Positions 1-7,365 of a stretch of DNA of 13,582 bases are shown in pieces (position 1 is the first letter of the stretch; every line of letters starts with the position of its first letter). This DNA comes from RGIG6374 sp045600965 (lineage in GTDB: Bacteria > Bacteroidota > Bacteroidia > Bacteroidales > UBA932): assembly GCA_045600965.1 (NCBI GenBank), contig JAZRYW010000059.1, forward strand, positions 1-13,582. The letters are read 5' to 3'. The position numbers and the translations under genes were made by a program. Below the pieces are notes generated by a model that worked only from the letters and a program-made list of their open reading frames with translations, ran no database searches and had not been told where the DNA came from.

Positions 1-1
1 T

Positions 2-517
2 ATGGCAATCTCACGCTCGCTCTTCCATTATGTGTCCGAACTTTCGATGAGCACCAGCAGCATAGTTTCCTGTATCAACAGTTCGTTCTGCTCGGGCAAC
101 GAAAGCAATATGTTCATCACGATGTTCGTGGGACGTCTCGATCTGGACACCCGCGAACTGGTGTTCTGCAATGCCGGTCATAATCCCGTCATCATCATAT
201 CGCCTTCCGGTGAGGCCAGATACATCCACGCCAAGTCGAATCTTGCGGCCGGAGTGTTCAGCGAATTCCCTTACGAGAAGGAGAGCATCATAGTGGAGAA
301 GGGTTCCCGTCTGCTCATCTACACCGATGGTGTGACCGAGGCTGAGGATGCCGCCAAGAACCAGTATGGCGAAGACAGACTCCTCGAGTTCACTAACAGT
401 ATGGAACCCGATATCTCTTCCGAGGATTTTGTGGCGGCTCTGATTTCGTCCATCAGGAAATTCACCGGAGGCAACGAACAGAATGACGATATCACGATAA
501 TGTCTGTAAGAGTGTAG
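2..517 (+). CDS. PP2C/SpoIIE-type serine phosphatase (RsbU-like), C-terminal part
   Basis: This is the 3' end of a gene that begins before the window; the Met at base 2 is an internal residue. The 171 residues form the second half of a SpoIIE/RsbU-type PP2C phosphatase domain. Visible landmarks are FCNAGHNP (about 55-62), the small-residue stretch LAAGVF (81-86), the metal-binding LLIYTDGVTEAED (104-116) and the terminal NDDITIMSVRV (161-171), whose Asp residues would bind Mn/Mg. Such phosphatases dephosphorylate anti-sigma-factor antagonists or other phosphoserine proteins, usually under an N-terminal sensor (GAF, PAS, HAMP or receiver) that is not visible here. The stop codon lies 3 nt before sufB, so the gene is probably the upstream member of the suf operon. 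The family call is firm. The substrate and sensor are unknown. Confidence 0.88.
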   Translation: MAISRSLFHYVSELSMSTSSIVSCINSSFCSGNESNMFITMFVGRLDLDTRELVFCNAGHNPVIIISPSGEARYIHAKSNLAAGVFSEFPYEKESIIVEKGSRLLIYTDGVTEAEDAAKNQYGEDRLLEFTNSMEPDISSEDFVAALISSIRKFTGGNEQNDDITIMSVRV

Positions 518-520
518 TGG

Positions 521-1951
521 ATGGAAGATATCTTCAGGGAAATAAACTCACAGGAATACAAGGAAGGCTTCGTCACTGAAGTCGAGCAGGAATTCGTCCC
601 CAAGGGGCTGAGTGAGGATATTATCCGTCAGATATCTGCCCGCAAGGGGGAGCCGGACTGGCTGCTGGAATTCCGCCTGGAGGCATTCCGCCGTTGGCAG
701 TCGATGGAGGAGCCCCACTGGGCCCATCTCAAACTCCCGAAAATAGATTATCAGGACATCATATACTGGGCCGCTCCCAAAAAGGACAGTGAGCGTCCCA
801 AGGAAATTGATCCGGCCCTGATGGAAACTTTCGACAAGCTCGGCATTCCCCTCAAGGAAAGGGAGGCCCTGGCCGGAGTTGCCGTCGATGCCGTGTTCGA
901 CTCAGTGAGCGTGGCCACCACCTACAGGGAAGCGCTTTCCGAGAAGGGAATCATCTTCTGTCCGTTCAGCGAAGCGGTCCGGGATTATCCTGATCTGGTA
1001 CGCAAGTATCTCGCGAGCGTGGTGCCCGCAGGGGACAATTTCTTTGCGGCGCTCAATTCCGCGGTTTTCTCGGACGGTACCTTCTGCTATATCCCCAAGG
1101 GAGTTAAATGCCCGATGGAACTCTCCAGCTATTTCCGCATCAACGCCAGCGGCACCGGGCAGTTCGAGCGCACGCTGATAGTGGCTGACGAGGGTTCTAC
1201 TCTCAGTTATATGGAGGGCTGCACCGCGCCTATGCGCGACGAGCATCAGCTGCACGCGGCGGTGGTGGAGATAGTGGTGGAAAAGGATGCGCAGGTGAAG
1301 TACTCCACGGTGCAGAACTGGTATCCCGGAGACCGTCAGGGGCGCGGAGGAATATATAATTTCGTCACCAAGAGAGGTCTGTGCAAAGGCCAGAACAGCC
1401 GTCTTTCCTGGACCCAGGTGGAGACCGGCAGCGCCATCACCTGGAAATATCCCGGCACGGTGCTCCTGGGCGACGGTTCCTCATCGGAATTCTACTCGGT
1501 GGCCGTCACCAACAACCGCCAGCAGGCGGATACGGGCACCAAGATGATACATATCGGACGCAACACGCGAAGCAGGATAGTCAGCAAGGGCATATCGGCG
1601 GGAGAATCCCAGAACTCCTACCGCGGCCTGGTGAAGGTCCTGCCCGGCGCTGAAGGCGCCCGCAACTTCTCCCAGTGCGACTCCCTGCTGATAGGAAACC
1701 GCTGCGGAGCCCACACCTTCCCCGTGCTCGACAGCAGCAACCCCACCGCCGTGCTGGAACACGAGGCCACAACATCGAAAATCAACGAGGACCAGCTGTT
1801 CTATTGCCGTCAGAGGGGCATCACCGAAGAGGACGCCGTGGGGCTGATAGTCAACGGCTATGCCCGCGACGTGCTGGACAAGCTGCCGATGGAGTTCGCC
1901 GTCGAAGCCCGCCGCCTGCTTCAGGTGACGCTCGAAGGCAGCATAGGATAA
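521..1951 (+). CDS. sufB: Fe-S cluster assembly scaffold SufB
   Basis: SufB is the scaffold subunit of the cytosolic SufBC2D complex, where sulfide and iron are assembled into clusters for apoproteins. The 476-residue product is close to the usual length (E. coli about 495). It shows the family signatures CYIPKGVKCPMELSSYFRIN (about 189-208), SYMEGCTAP (229-237), the long beta-helix core, SQCDSLL (384-390), CGAHTFP (395-401) and EHEATTSKI (413-421). Cys386 corresponds to the conserved E. coli Cys405 that accepts sulfur, and the Glu in EHEAT to the catalytic Glu434 (family knowledge). The ATG follows the phosphatase stop by 3 nt and is the natural start, because MEDIFREINSQEYKEGF resembles other SufB N-termini. 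sufC follows after 10 nt. Confidence 0.97.
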   Translation: MEDIFREINSQEYKEGFVTEVEQEFVPKGLSEDIIRQISARKGEPDWLLEFRLEAFRRWQSMEEPHWAHLKLPKIDYQDIIYWAAPKKDSERPKEIDPALMETFDKLGIPLKEREALAGVAVDAVFDSVSVATTYREALSEKGIIFCPFSEAVRDYPDLVRKYLASVVPAGDNFFAALNSAVFSDGTFCYIPKGVKCPMELSSYFRINASGTGQFERTLIVADEGSTLSYMEGCTAPMRDEHQLHAAVVEIVVEKDAQVKYSTVQNWYPGDRQGRGGIYNFVTKRGLCKGQNSRLSWTQVETGSAITWKYPGTVLLGDGSSSEFYSVAVTNNRQQADTGTKMIHIGRNTRSRIVSKGISAGESQNSYRGLVKVLPGAEGARNFSQCDSLLIGNRCGAHTFPVLDSSNPTAVLEHEATTSKINEDQLFYCRQRGITEEDAVGLIVNGYARDVLDKLPMEFAVEARRLLQVTLEGSIG

Positions 1952-1961
1952 CGACAGGAAT

Positions 1962-2711
1962 ATGGAAAGTCTGCTTACAATACGCAACCTGCACGCCTGG
2001 GCAGGGAACAGGGAAATACTCAAGGGCGTCAACCTTGACATAATGCCCGGCGAGATCCACGCCATTATGGGTCCGAACGGCTCCGGGAAGAGCACGCTGT
2101 CCGCAGTGCTTGCAGGAAAGGAATCCTATACCGTCACGGAAGGCGAAGTGACCTTCCTTGGACGCGACCTTCTGGCAATGAAGCCTGAGGAACGTTCCTG
2201 GGCGGGCGTTTTCCTCGGTTTCCAATATCCCGTCGAGATACCCGGAGTGAGCAACGTCAACTTCATCAAGGCCGCTGTCAGGGAGCACCGCAGGGCGCGC
2301 GGGCTGGAGGATCTCAAGCCTGCCGAATTCCTCAAGCTGATGCGTCAGAGGATGGAATATGTGGAGATGGACAGCAAGTTCTCCTCACGTGACGTGAATG
2401 CCGGATTCTCCGGCGGCGAGAAGAAACGCAACGAGATATTCCAGATGGCAATGCTCGAGCCCCGTCTTGCCATACTCGACGAGACGGACTCCGGACTTGA
2501 CGTGGACGCGCTGCGCATAGTGGCCGGAGGCGTCAACCATCTCAAGACCGATGACAATTCGTTCATCGTCATCACCCACTACCAGAGGCTTCTGGACTAC
2601 ATTGTGCCCGATTTCATACACGTGTTCCACGACGGTCACATAATCCGCACCGAAGGCCGCGAACTGGCCCTGGAGATAGAGAAGAAAGGTTACGACTGGC
2701 TGATAGGATGA
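1962..2711 (+). CDS. sufC: Fe-S cluster assembly ATPase SufC
   Basis: SufC is the soluble ABC-type ATPase of the SufBC2D complex; ATP hydrolysis drives the conformational change needed for cluster building on SufB-SufD. All motifs are intact in the 249 residues: Walker A GPNGSGKS (37-44), Q-loop GFQYP (Gln88), signature FSGGEKKRNEIFQ (149-161), Walker B with LAILDETDSGLD (169-180) and the H-loop ITHYQ (His206). The wording of the signature and Walker B regions is diagnostic for SufC rather than a transporter ATPase. There are no membrane segments. The gene lies 10 nt after sufB, and its TGA overlaps the sufD ATG by 4 nt (ATGA), which suggests translational coupling. Confidence 0.97.
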   Translation: MESLLTIRNLHAWAGNREILKGVNLDIMPGEIHAIMGPNGSGKSTLSAVLAGKESYTVTEGEVTFLGRDLLAMKPEERSWAGVFLGFQYPVEIPGVSNVNFIKAAVREHRRARGLEDLKPAEFLKLMRQRMEYVEMDSKFSSRDVNAGFSGGEKKRNEIFQMAMLEPRLAILDETDSGLDVDALRIVAGGVNHLKTDDNSFIVITHYQRLLDYIVPDFIHVFHDGHIIRTEGRELALEIEKKGYDWLIG

Positions 2712-3349
2712 TGGAAGACAGATCGACATACGTCATCGGAGCCTCAGAACGGCTCCACTGCGACATTCTCGTGAAGGAGAGCCCTTTCGTGCGGACATTC
2801 CGCCTCAAGGCCTCATCCCTTCTCGAACTCAACCTGCTTGTGACATCGGGACGCAGGGACTGCCGCATAGACATCTTCCTCGAAGGCGAAGGCGCGTCGT
2901 GCGACGTGGCCGGCCTGTGCACGGGCGGAGGCGACGACCGTATGGACATCCACGTCAACCTCAACCATATCTCGGGAGGATGCACGAGCAGGCAGCTCTT
3001 CAAGAACATACTTTCAGGCAATGCGCGCGTGTCGTTCGACGGCCTGATCCACGTGGAGAGGGACGCTCAGAAGACAAAGGCATACCAGGCCTGCCACAGC
3101 CTGCTGCTCGACAGCGGCGCAAGGGCAGAATCGAGGCCCCAGCTGGAAATATGGGCCGATGATGTGGAATGCTCCCACGGAGCCACCATCGGTCAGGGCA
3201 GCGAGGACGAGATATTCTATATGCGTTCGAGGGGCATCTCCCTGCCTGTGGCAAGGATGCTGCAGAAGGAGGCCTTCGCCCGTGAAGTGACTTCGCGCAT
3301 CACGGATGCCGCCATCAGCGCCGAAATTGAGGAAATATTGAAAAACTGA
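2708..3349 (+). CDS. sufD: SufD, short form lacking the N-terminal half
   Basis: SufD is the SufB paralogue that pairs with it in the SufBC2D scaffold. The product has only 213 residues, against roughly 420-450 for typical SufD. What remains is the end of the beta-helix core plus the C-terminal helical segment that docks SufC. Family marks are present: GLIHVERDAQKTKAYQACHS (112-131), LEIWADDVECSHGATIGQ (146-163) and FYMRSRGIS (170-178). Cys155 and His157 match the E. coli Cys358/His360 residues needed for cluster assembly. The usual N-terminal helical domain is absent and there is no room for it, because sufC runs up to this start. The ATG at 2708 overlaps the sufC stop; a second ATG at 2711 is equally possible. 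The frame is intact, so this looks like a natural short form rather than a frameshift. Confidence 0.85.
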   Translation: MMEDRSTYVIGASERLHCDILVKESPFVRTFRLKASSLLELNLLVTSGRRDCRIDIFLEGEGASCDVAGLCTGGGDDRMDIHVNLNHISGGCTSRQLFKNILSGNARVSFDGLIHVERDAQKTKAYQACHSLLLDSGARAESRPQLEIWADDVECSHGATIGQGSEDEIFYMRSRGISLPVARMLQKEAFAREVTSRITDAAISAEIEEILKN

Positions 3350-3350
3350 T

Positions 3351-4343
3351 ATGACTGACAATAAAACCAACAATACCGGCCCGGCCAAACGCGGGTTCGA
3401 GGACATAGGCAGGGATGAAGCCCTCAGGCAGCTCTTCGAAGGCAGCGGATATATCAACAGCGACAACATAGTGTGCCCCGGCGAAGGAGAGATGGCCCAC
3501 GTGGTGATGCTTGAAGGAATAGATTTCGACCTTGTCTACACTCCCCTGAAACATTTGGGATTCAAGGCGGTGACCGCAGTTGCCGGCACCCTGTTCTCCC
3601 GGCTGTGCAATCCAGGCCAGCTCTCGGTCGTTCTCGGCGTTTCGGCAAAGCTCTTCTTCGACGACATACAGCAGCTCTGGCAGGGATGCCTCGCCGGGGC
3701 GCAGCAGTACGGCTTCAGCAGCATACGCCTCGAACTCGCGCCCTCGATGACAGGTCTCTGCATATCCTTGACCGGTTTCGGACAGAAGGCCATAAAGGAC
3801 AGCCCTGCGCCGAAGAGTATGGACCTTGTCTGCATATCCGGCAACCTGGGAGCGGCATATATGGGCCTTCACGTCCTCGAGCGCGAAAAGGCGGCCTTCA
3901 CCGGTACGGGAGAGAAGCAGCCCGACCTGCAGCGCTACAAATACATTGTGGGTGAATACCTCACACCCCGGCTGCGCGACGATGTCCTGAAACAGATGAC
4001 TGAATTCGGCATCACCCCCTCATACGGCCTGTTCCTCAGGCACCCGCTCGCCGAAGCCACGGCGCGCATAATCGAAGGCACCGGTCTCGGCATAAAGATA
4101 TACGTATCCCGGATACCCATCGCCGAGGAAACCTTCGCAATGTCGGAGGAAATCAGGATAGATGCCGTCACAGCCGCGCTCAACGGCGGGGACGACTACC
4201 GTCTGCTGTTCACCGTCCCCATCACCCAGCACGATGTCCTGAAACGGGAATTCCCCGATTTCGACATCATAGGTCACCTTGCGGTTCCCGAAGCGGGACG
4301 GACTCTGGTCACCCCGGACGGAGCGGAACTCAATATACACTGA
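3351..4343 (+). CDS. ThiL-like (AIR-synthase-fold) protein, probably catalytically dead
   Basis: The 330 residues align by eye with Bacteroidales thiamine-phosphate kinase ThiL. Shared stretches are LEGIDFDLVYTPLKHLGFK (54-72), LVCISGNLGAAYMGLHVLER (159-178) and NGGDDYRLLFTVP (278-290). The ThiL ligand motifs are altered, however. The GIGDDA site reads INSDNI (35-40). The T/S-T-D just before the LLLEG stretch is gone. The metal-binding FSDI region reads AGTLFS (78-83). The GGDT motif reads RLEL (126-129). The DISDG motif reads TPSYG (222-226). Mg-ATP phosphotransfer therefore seems unlikely, while the fold and the C-terminal half are kept. The gene begins 1 nt after sufD and ends 4 nt before the antiporter, so it belongs to the suf operon. 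A binding or scaffolding role is possible; its true function is unknown. Confidence 0.8.
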   Translation: MTDNKTNNTGPAKRGFEDIGRDEALRQLFEGSGYINSDNIVCPGEGEMAHVVMLEGIDFDLVYTPLKHLGFKAVTAVAGTLFSRLCNPGQLSVVLGVSAKLFFDDIQQLWQGCLAGAQQYGFSSIRLELAPSMTGLCISLTGFGQKAIKDSPAPKSMDLVCISGNLGAAYMGLHVLEREKAAFTGTGEKQPDLQRYKYIVGEYLTPRLRDDVLKQMTEFGITPSYGLFLRHPLAEATARIIEGTGLGIKIYVSRIPIAEETFAMSEEIRIDAVTAALNGGDDYRLLFTVPITQHDVLKREFPDFDIIGHLAVPEAGRTLVTPDGAELNIH

Positions 4344-4347
4344 CACC

Positions 4348-6627
4348 ATGTCCGAAGAACTCAATCTCGTAAAGGATCTGGCGGTCATACTGATGGCCGC
4401 GGGAATATTCACAATCATATCACGCGCCCTCAAGCAGCCGCTCATACTCGGATACATAATAGCGGGCTTTCTCGTAGGGCCGCATCTGGGACTTGTGCCC
4501 ATATCCAGCACCGAAAGCGTTGACCAGTGGTCCGAGATAGGCATCATATTCCTGCTTTTCGCCCTGGGGCTTGAATTCAGTTTCAAGAAACTGCTCAAGG
4601 TGGGCAGCAGCGCCCTGATTATGGCCGGGACCATATGCATAGGTATGTTCGTCGTGGGGATGGCAACCGGAAACGCCCTCGGATGGTCCTCTATGGAGTC
4701 GATATTCCTCGGTGGAATGCTCTCGATGTCCTCCACCACCATCATCATCAAGGCCTACGACGATATGGGCCTGAAACAGAAGCCCTATGCCGGAATCATC
4801 TTCGGCTCTCTGGTGGTCGAGGACCTCATAGCGATACTTATGATGGTGCTGCTCTCGACCCTGGCGGTGTCCAACAAGTTTTCGGGAGGCGAAATGCTCT
4901 TCGGACTGGCCAAACTGCTGTTCTTCCTCATACTGTGGTTCATAGTGGGAATCTATGCCATTCCCTCCCTGCTCAAGTGGGCCCACAGATATCTCAACGA
5001 TGAGATTCTGCTTATCATCTCCATCGGCCTTTGCTTCCTGATGGTGACCCTTGCAAGCGCCGCAGGATTCTCATCCGCGCTCGGCGCGTTCGTTATGGGC
5101 TCCATACTCGCAGAGACGGTGGAGGGTGAGCGGATCGAAAAGTCGATAGTGCGCATAAAGGACCTTTTCGGGGCGATATTCTTCGTTTCGGTCGGTATGA
5201 TGGTCGATCCGGCCGTCATAGCCCGCTACTGGCCTGTCATACTGATCATCACGCTGGTAGTTGTCAGCGGCATACTGATATTCTCCACACTCGGTGCGAT
5301 ATTCGCCGGACAGGGGCTTGACAACTCGGTCCACGCGGGGTTCACGATGGCCCAGCTGGGTGAGTTCGCATTCATCATAGCAGGTGTGGGATGCTCGCTG
5401 GGCGTGCTGAGGGATTTCATCTATCCGGTCATCATCACCGTTTCCGTCATCACGGCATTCACCACTCCGTTTATGATAAAGGCGTCCGACCCTGTAGCGG
5501 CGTGGCTTGGCAGAGTCCTGCCGAAGAAACTGCTGCTTATGACTGTCCGGCAGGAAAACTCCTCCGAACAGACCACGGTGGCCGAGCACAGCGCCTGGAA
5601 ATCCCTGCTGACGTCATATTTCCTGAGGATAGTGCTCTACAGCGTCATACTGGCCGCCATACTGCTCGGCTCGAAACTCTATCTGGATGGGGCAATCTCA
5701 AGATGGTTCCCCGACTGGAGCCCCCTGCTGCACAATCTTGTGATAACGGCGGGCACCGTCATCATCATGCTGCCCTTCCTGTACGGTCTGACAGCCAACA
5801 GCCGTTCCGTGAAGGAACCGGCGCAGAAACTCATAAGGAAGAAGGAGAGCAACAAGTGGCCGGTGACCTTCCTTGTCGTCATACGTTCGTTCATTGCCGT
5901 GGGGTTTGTGCTTTCGGTGATATTCGCCCATTTCGACAACCTTTCCTACCGGGTGATCCTTCTCATCGCGCTGGCCGCGCTGATATTCCTCCGTATGGCA
6001 AGGCGCTCGATGCACCGCTTCTCCCATCTCGAAGAGAGGTTCCTTGCCAACCTCAACCAGAAGGAGGCCGCTGAAATGGCCCGCAGGCCTGTCACGGGCG
6101 CCGTGATGCAGAAACTCTCCGGAGAGGACATTCATCTTGAGCCGGTGACCGTGTCATCCGATTCCCAGTATGCCGGCCGCAAGCTCAGCGACATACCCTT
6201 CCGTTCCGATTTCGGCATCAACATAGTGAAGATCACACGCGGAAAGCAGACCATCCTCATACCCGGAGGAGACGACTACGTATATCCGGGCGACGAGCTT
6301 CTGGCAGTCGGCACGAAGAGCGAAACCACCGCATTCAGGGAAGCTGTCAACATCGAAAGGACTGACCGGAGCAACGTCAAGGTCTCTGATTTCGCGGTGG
6401 ACGCCGTCCGTGTCGGCAGGAATTCGTATTTCTACGGCAAGTCGCTCGCAGAGACCGGTATGCGCGCCTATGGCTGTATGCTCATCGGTGTACGCCGCAA
6501 TGACGCTTCGATAATGAGCCCCAAGCCCGATTTCAAGTTCCGTGAAGGGGACGTGCTGTGGATTGCGGGTGACCGTTCCTCCATAGACTGGTTCGCCTCA
6601 ACGGACGGGGAAGAGGCCGAAGACTGA
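4348..6627 (+). CDS. CPA2-family cation:proton antiporter with two RCK_C (TrkA-C) domains
   Basis: An inner-membrane monovalent-cation/H+ antiporter of the KefB/CPA2 type. Residues about 8-375 form the Na_H_Exchanger core, with GYIIAGFLVGPHLGL (35-49), FLLFALGLEFSFKKL (68-82) and the acidic SLVVEDLIA (154-162), whose Glu-Asp pair lies in the ion pathway. A second group of four hydrophobic segments follows (about 425-443, 464-482, 505-526, 533-549), then two tandem RCK_C-like domains (about 595-668 and 678-748) that probably bind a nucleotide ligand. No NAD-binding RCK_N Rossmann domain is present. I chose the ATG at 4348, 4 nt after the ThiL-like stop, giving 759 residues; the reading frame extends upstream to 4279, but those 23 codons lie inside the preceding gene and look unlike a leader. 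The ion (K+ or Na+) cannot be told. The last 30 bases overlap ispE on the other strand. Confidence 0.9.
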   Translation: MSEELNLVKDLAVILMAAGIFTIISRALKQPLILGYIIAGFLVGPHLGLVPISSTESVDQWSEIGIIFLLFALGLEFSFKKLLKVGSSALIMAGTICIGMFVVGMATGNALGWSSMESIFLGGMLSMSSTTIIIKAYDDMGLKQKPYAGIIFGSLVVEDLIAILMMVLLSTLAVSNKFSGGEMLFGLAKLLFFLILWFIVGIYAIPSLLKWAHRYLNDEILLIISIGLCFLMVTLASAAGFSSALGAFVMGSILAETVEGERIEKSIVRIKDLFGAIFFVSVGMMVDPAVIARYWPVILIITLVVVSGILIFSTLGAIFAGQGLDNSVHAGFTMAQLGEFAFIIAGVGCSLGVLRDFIYPVIITVSVITAFTTPFMIKASDPVAAWLGRVLPKKLLLMTVRQENSSEQTTVAEHSAWKSLLTSYFLRIVLYSVILAAILLGSKLYLDGAISRWFPDWSPLLHNLVITAGTVIIMLPFLYGLTANSRSVKEPAQKLIRKKESNKWPVTFLVVIRSFIAVGFVLSVIFAHFDNLSYRVILLIALAALIFLRMARRSMHRFSHLEERFLANLNQKEAAEMARRPVTGAVMQKLSGEDIHLEPVTVSSDSQYAGRKLSDIPFRSDFGINIVKITRGKQTILIPGGDDYVYPGDELLAVGTKSETTAFREAVNIERTDRSNVKVSDFAVDAVRVGRNSYFYGKSLAETGMRAYGCMLIGVRRNDASIMSPKPDFKFREGDVLWIAGDRSSIDWFASTDGEEAED

Positions 6628-7365
6628 ACTTCCGCTTCCTGACATCGAGGCATACACTGCGCCGCGCCGGTAGAAATCCTCCTTCAGACGGGCAATCGAG
6701 GGATGGGCGGCAAACACGGTGGGTTCGAAATCGTTGACCACCCTGCCCTTCCACTGCTCAACCGGAAGATGCAGGAGTTCCTCCAGATCATCGCCCTGAA
6801 CGCCGCAGGGAACGACGCCGCGATAGGCCTGAGCGGTTGAAACCGCTATGTCGGGAGTCACCAGTTCGATGCGGTATCCTCCGAGGTCTATGTCCGTTTC
6901 ATAAAGTTCATCCCCCCTGCCACGGGCCATCATAGGACGGTTGTCGATGAAGAACGCGCAGTCGCTTCCGAGCATTGCCGCATAGCGGCGGAGAGAGGCA
7001 TTGTCAAGGCCGAGCGAGAACATCCCGTTCAAGGCGACAAGGGTGGAAGCGCCGTCAGAGGAGCCTCCTCCCAGCCCCGCGCCCACGGGTATGTTCTTGT
7101 AGAGGTGTATGTCCACCGGAGGCAGGTCGAAATCATCGGAAAGCAGTCTCCACGCCCTGATGCAGATGTCGTCCATAGGATCCCCGTCATACGCTTTACC
7201 GTAGCGGAACATCCTCAGGCTGCCGAAAGCGGAAGGAACCACCTCCAGCACATCCTTCACACCGTCGTAGGGAACGAACAGCGTCACTATGTCGTGATAT
7301 CCGTCCGGCCTTTTTGAGAGCACCCTAAGGCCTATGTTGATTTTCGGATTGGGATAGAGTATCAT
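6598..7365 (-). CDS. ispE: 4-diphosphocytidyl-2-C-methyl-D-erythritol kinase IspE
   Basis: IspE phosphorylates CDP-methylerythritol with ATP in the non-mevalonate (MEP) route to isoprenoids, in the cytosol. The 255-residue product is a GHMP kinase. It has the N-terminal PNPKINIGLRVLSKRPDGYH (5-24) with catalytic Lys8, the glycine-rich ATP loop PVGAGLGGGSSDGAS (93-107), LGSDCAFFI with catalytic Asp135, and the C-terminal GHMP motif MSGSGSSVFGLF (241-252). The frame is open further upstream, but family similarity starts exactly at the ATG at 7365, which overlaps the upstream permease stop by 4 nt (ATGA). It is the last gene of the tyrS-rbfA-permease-ispE operon, and its tail overlaps the convergent antiporter gene by 30 bp. 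It is slightly shorter than many IspE proteins but complete. Confidence 0.96.
   Translation of the reverse strand: MILYPNPKINIGLRVLSKRPDGYHDIVTLFVPYDGVKDVLEVVPSAFGSLRMFRYGKAYDGDPMDDICIRAWRLLSDDFDLPPVDIHLYKNIPVGAGLGGGSSDGASTLVALNGMFSLGLDNASLRRYAAMLGSDCAFFIDNRPMMARGRGDELYETDIDLGGYRIELVTPDIAVSTAQAYRGVVPCGVQGDDLEELLHLPVEQWKGRVVNDFEPTVFAAHPSIARLKEDFYRRGAVYASMSGSGSSVFGLFPVR

Noticed and set aside
4279..4347. Upstream extension of the antiporter start
   Set aside because: The 23 codons lie inside the ThiL-like gene and give a charged, non-membrane leader; the ATG at 4348 fits the operon spacing.
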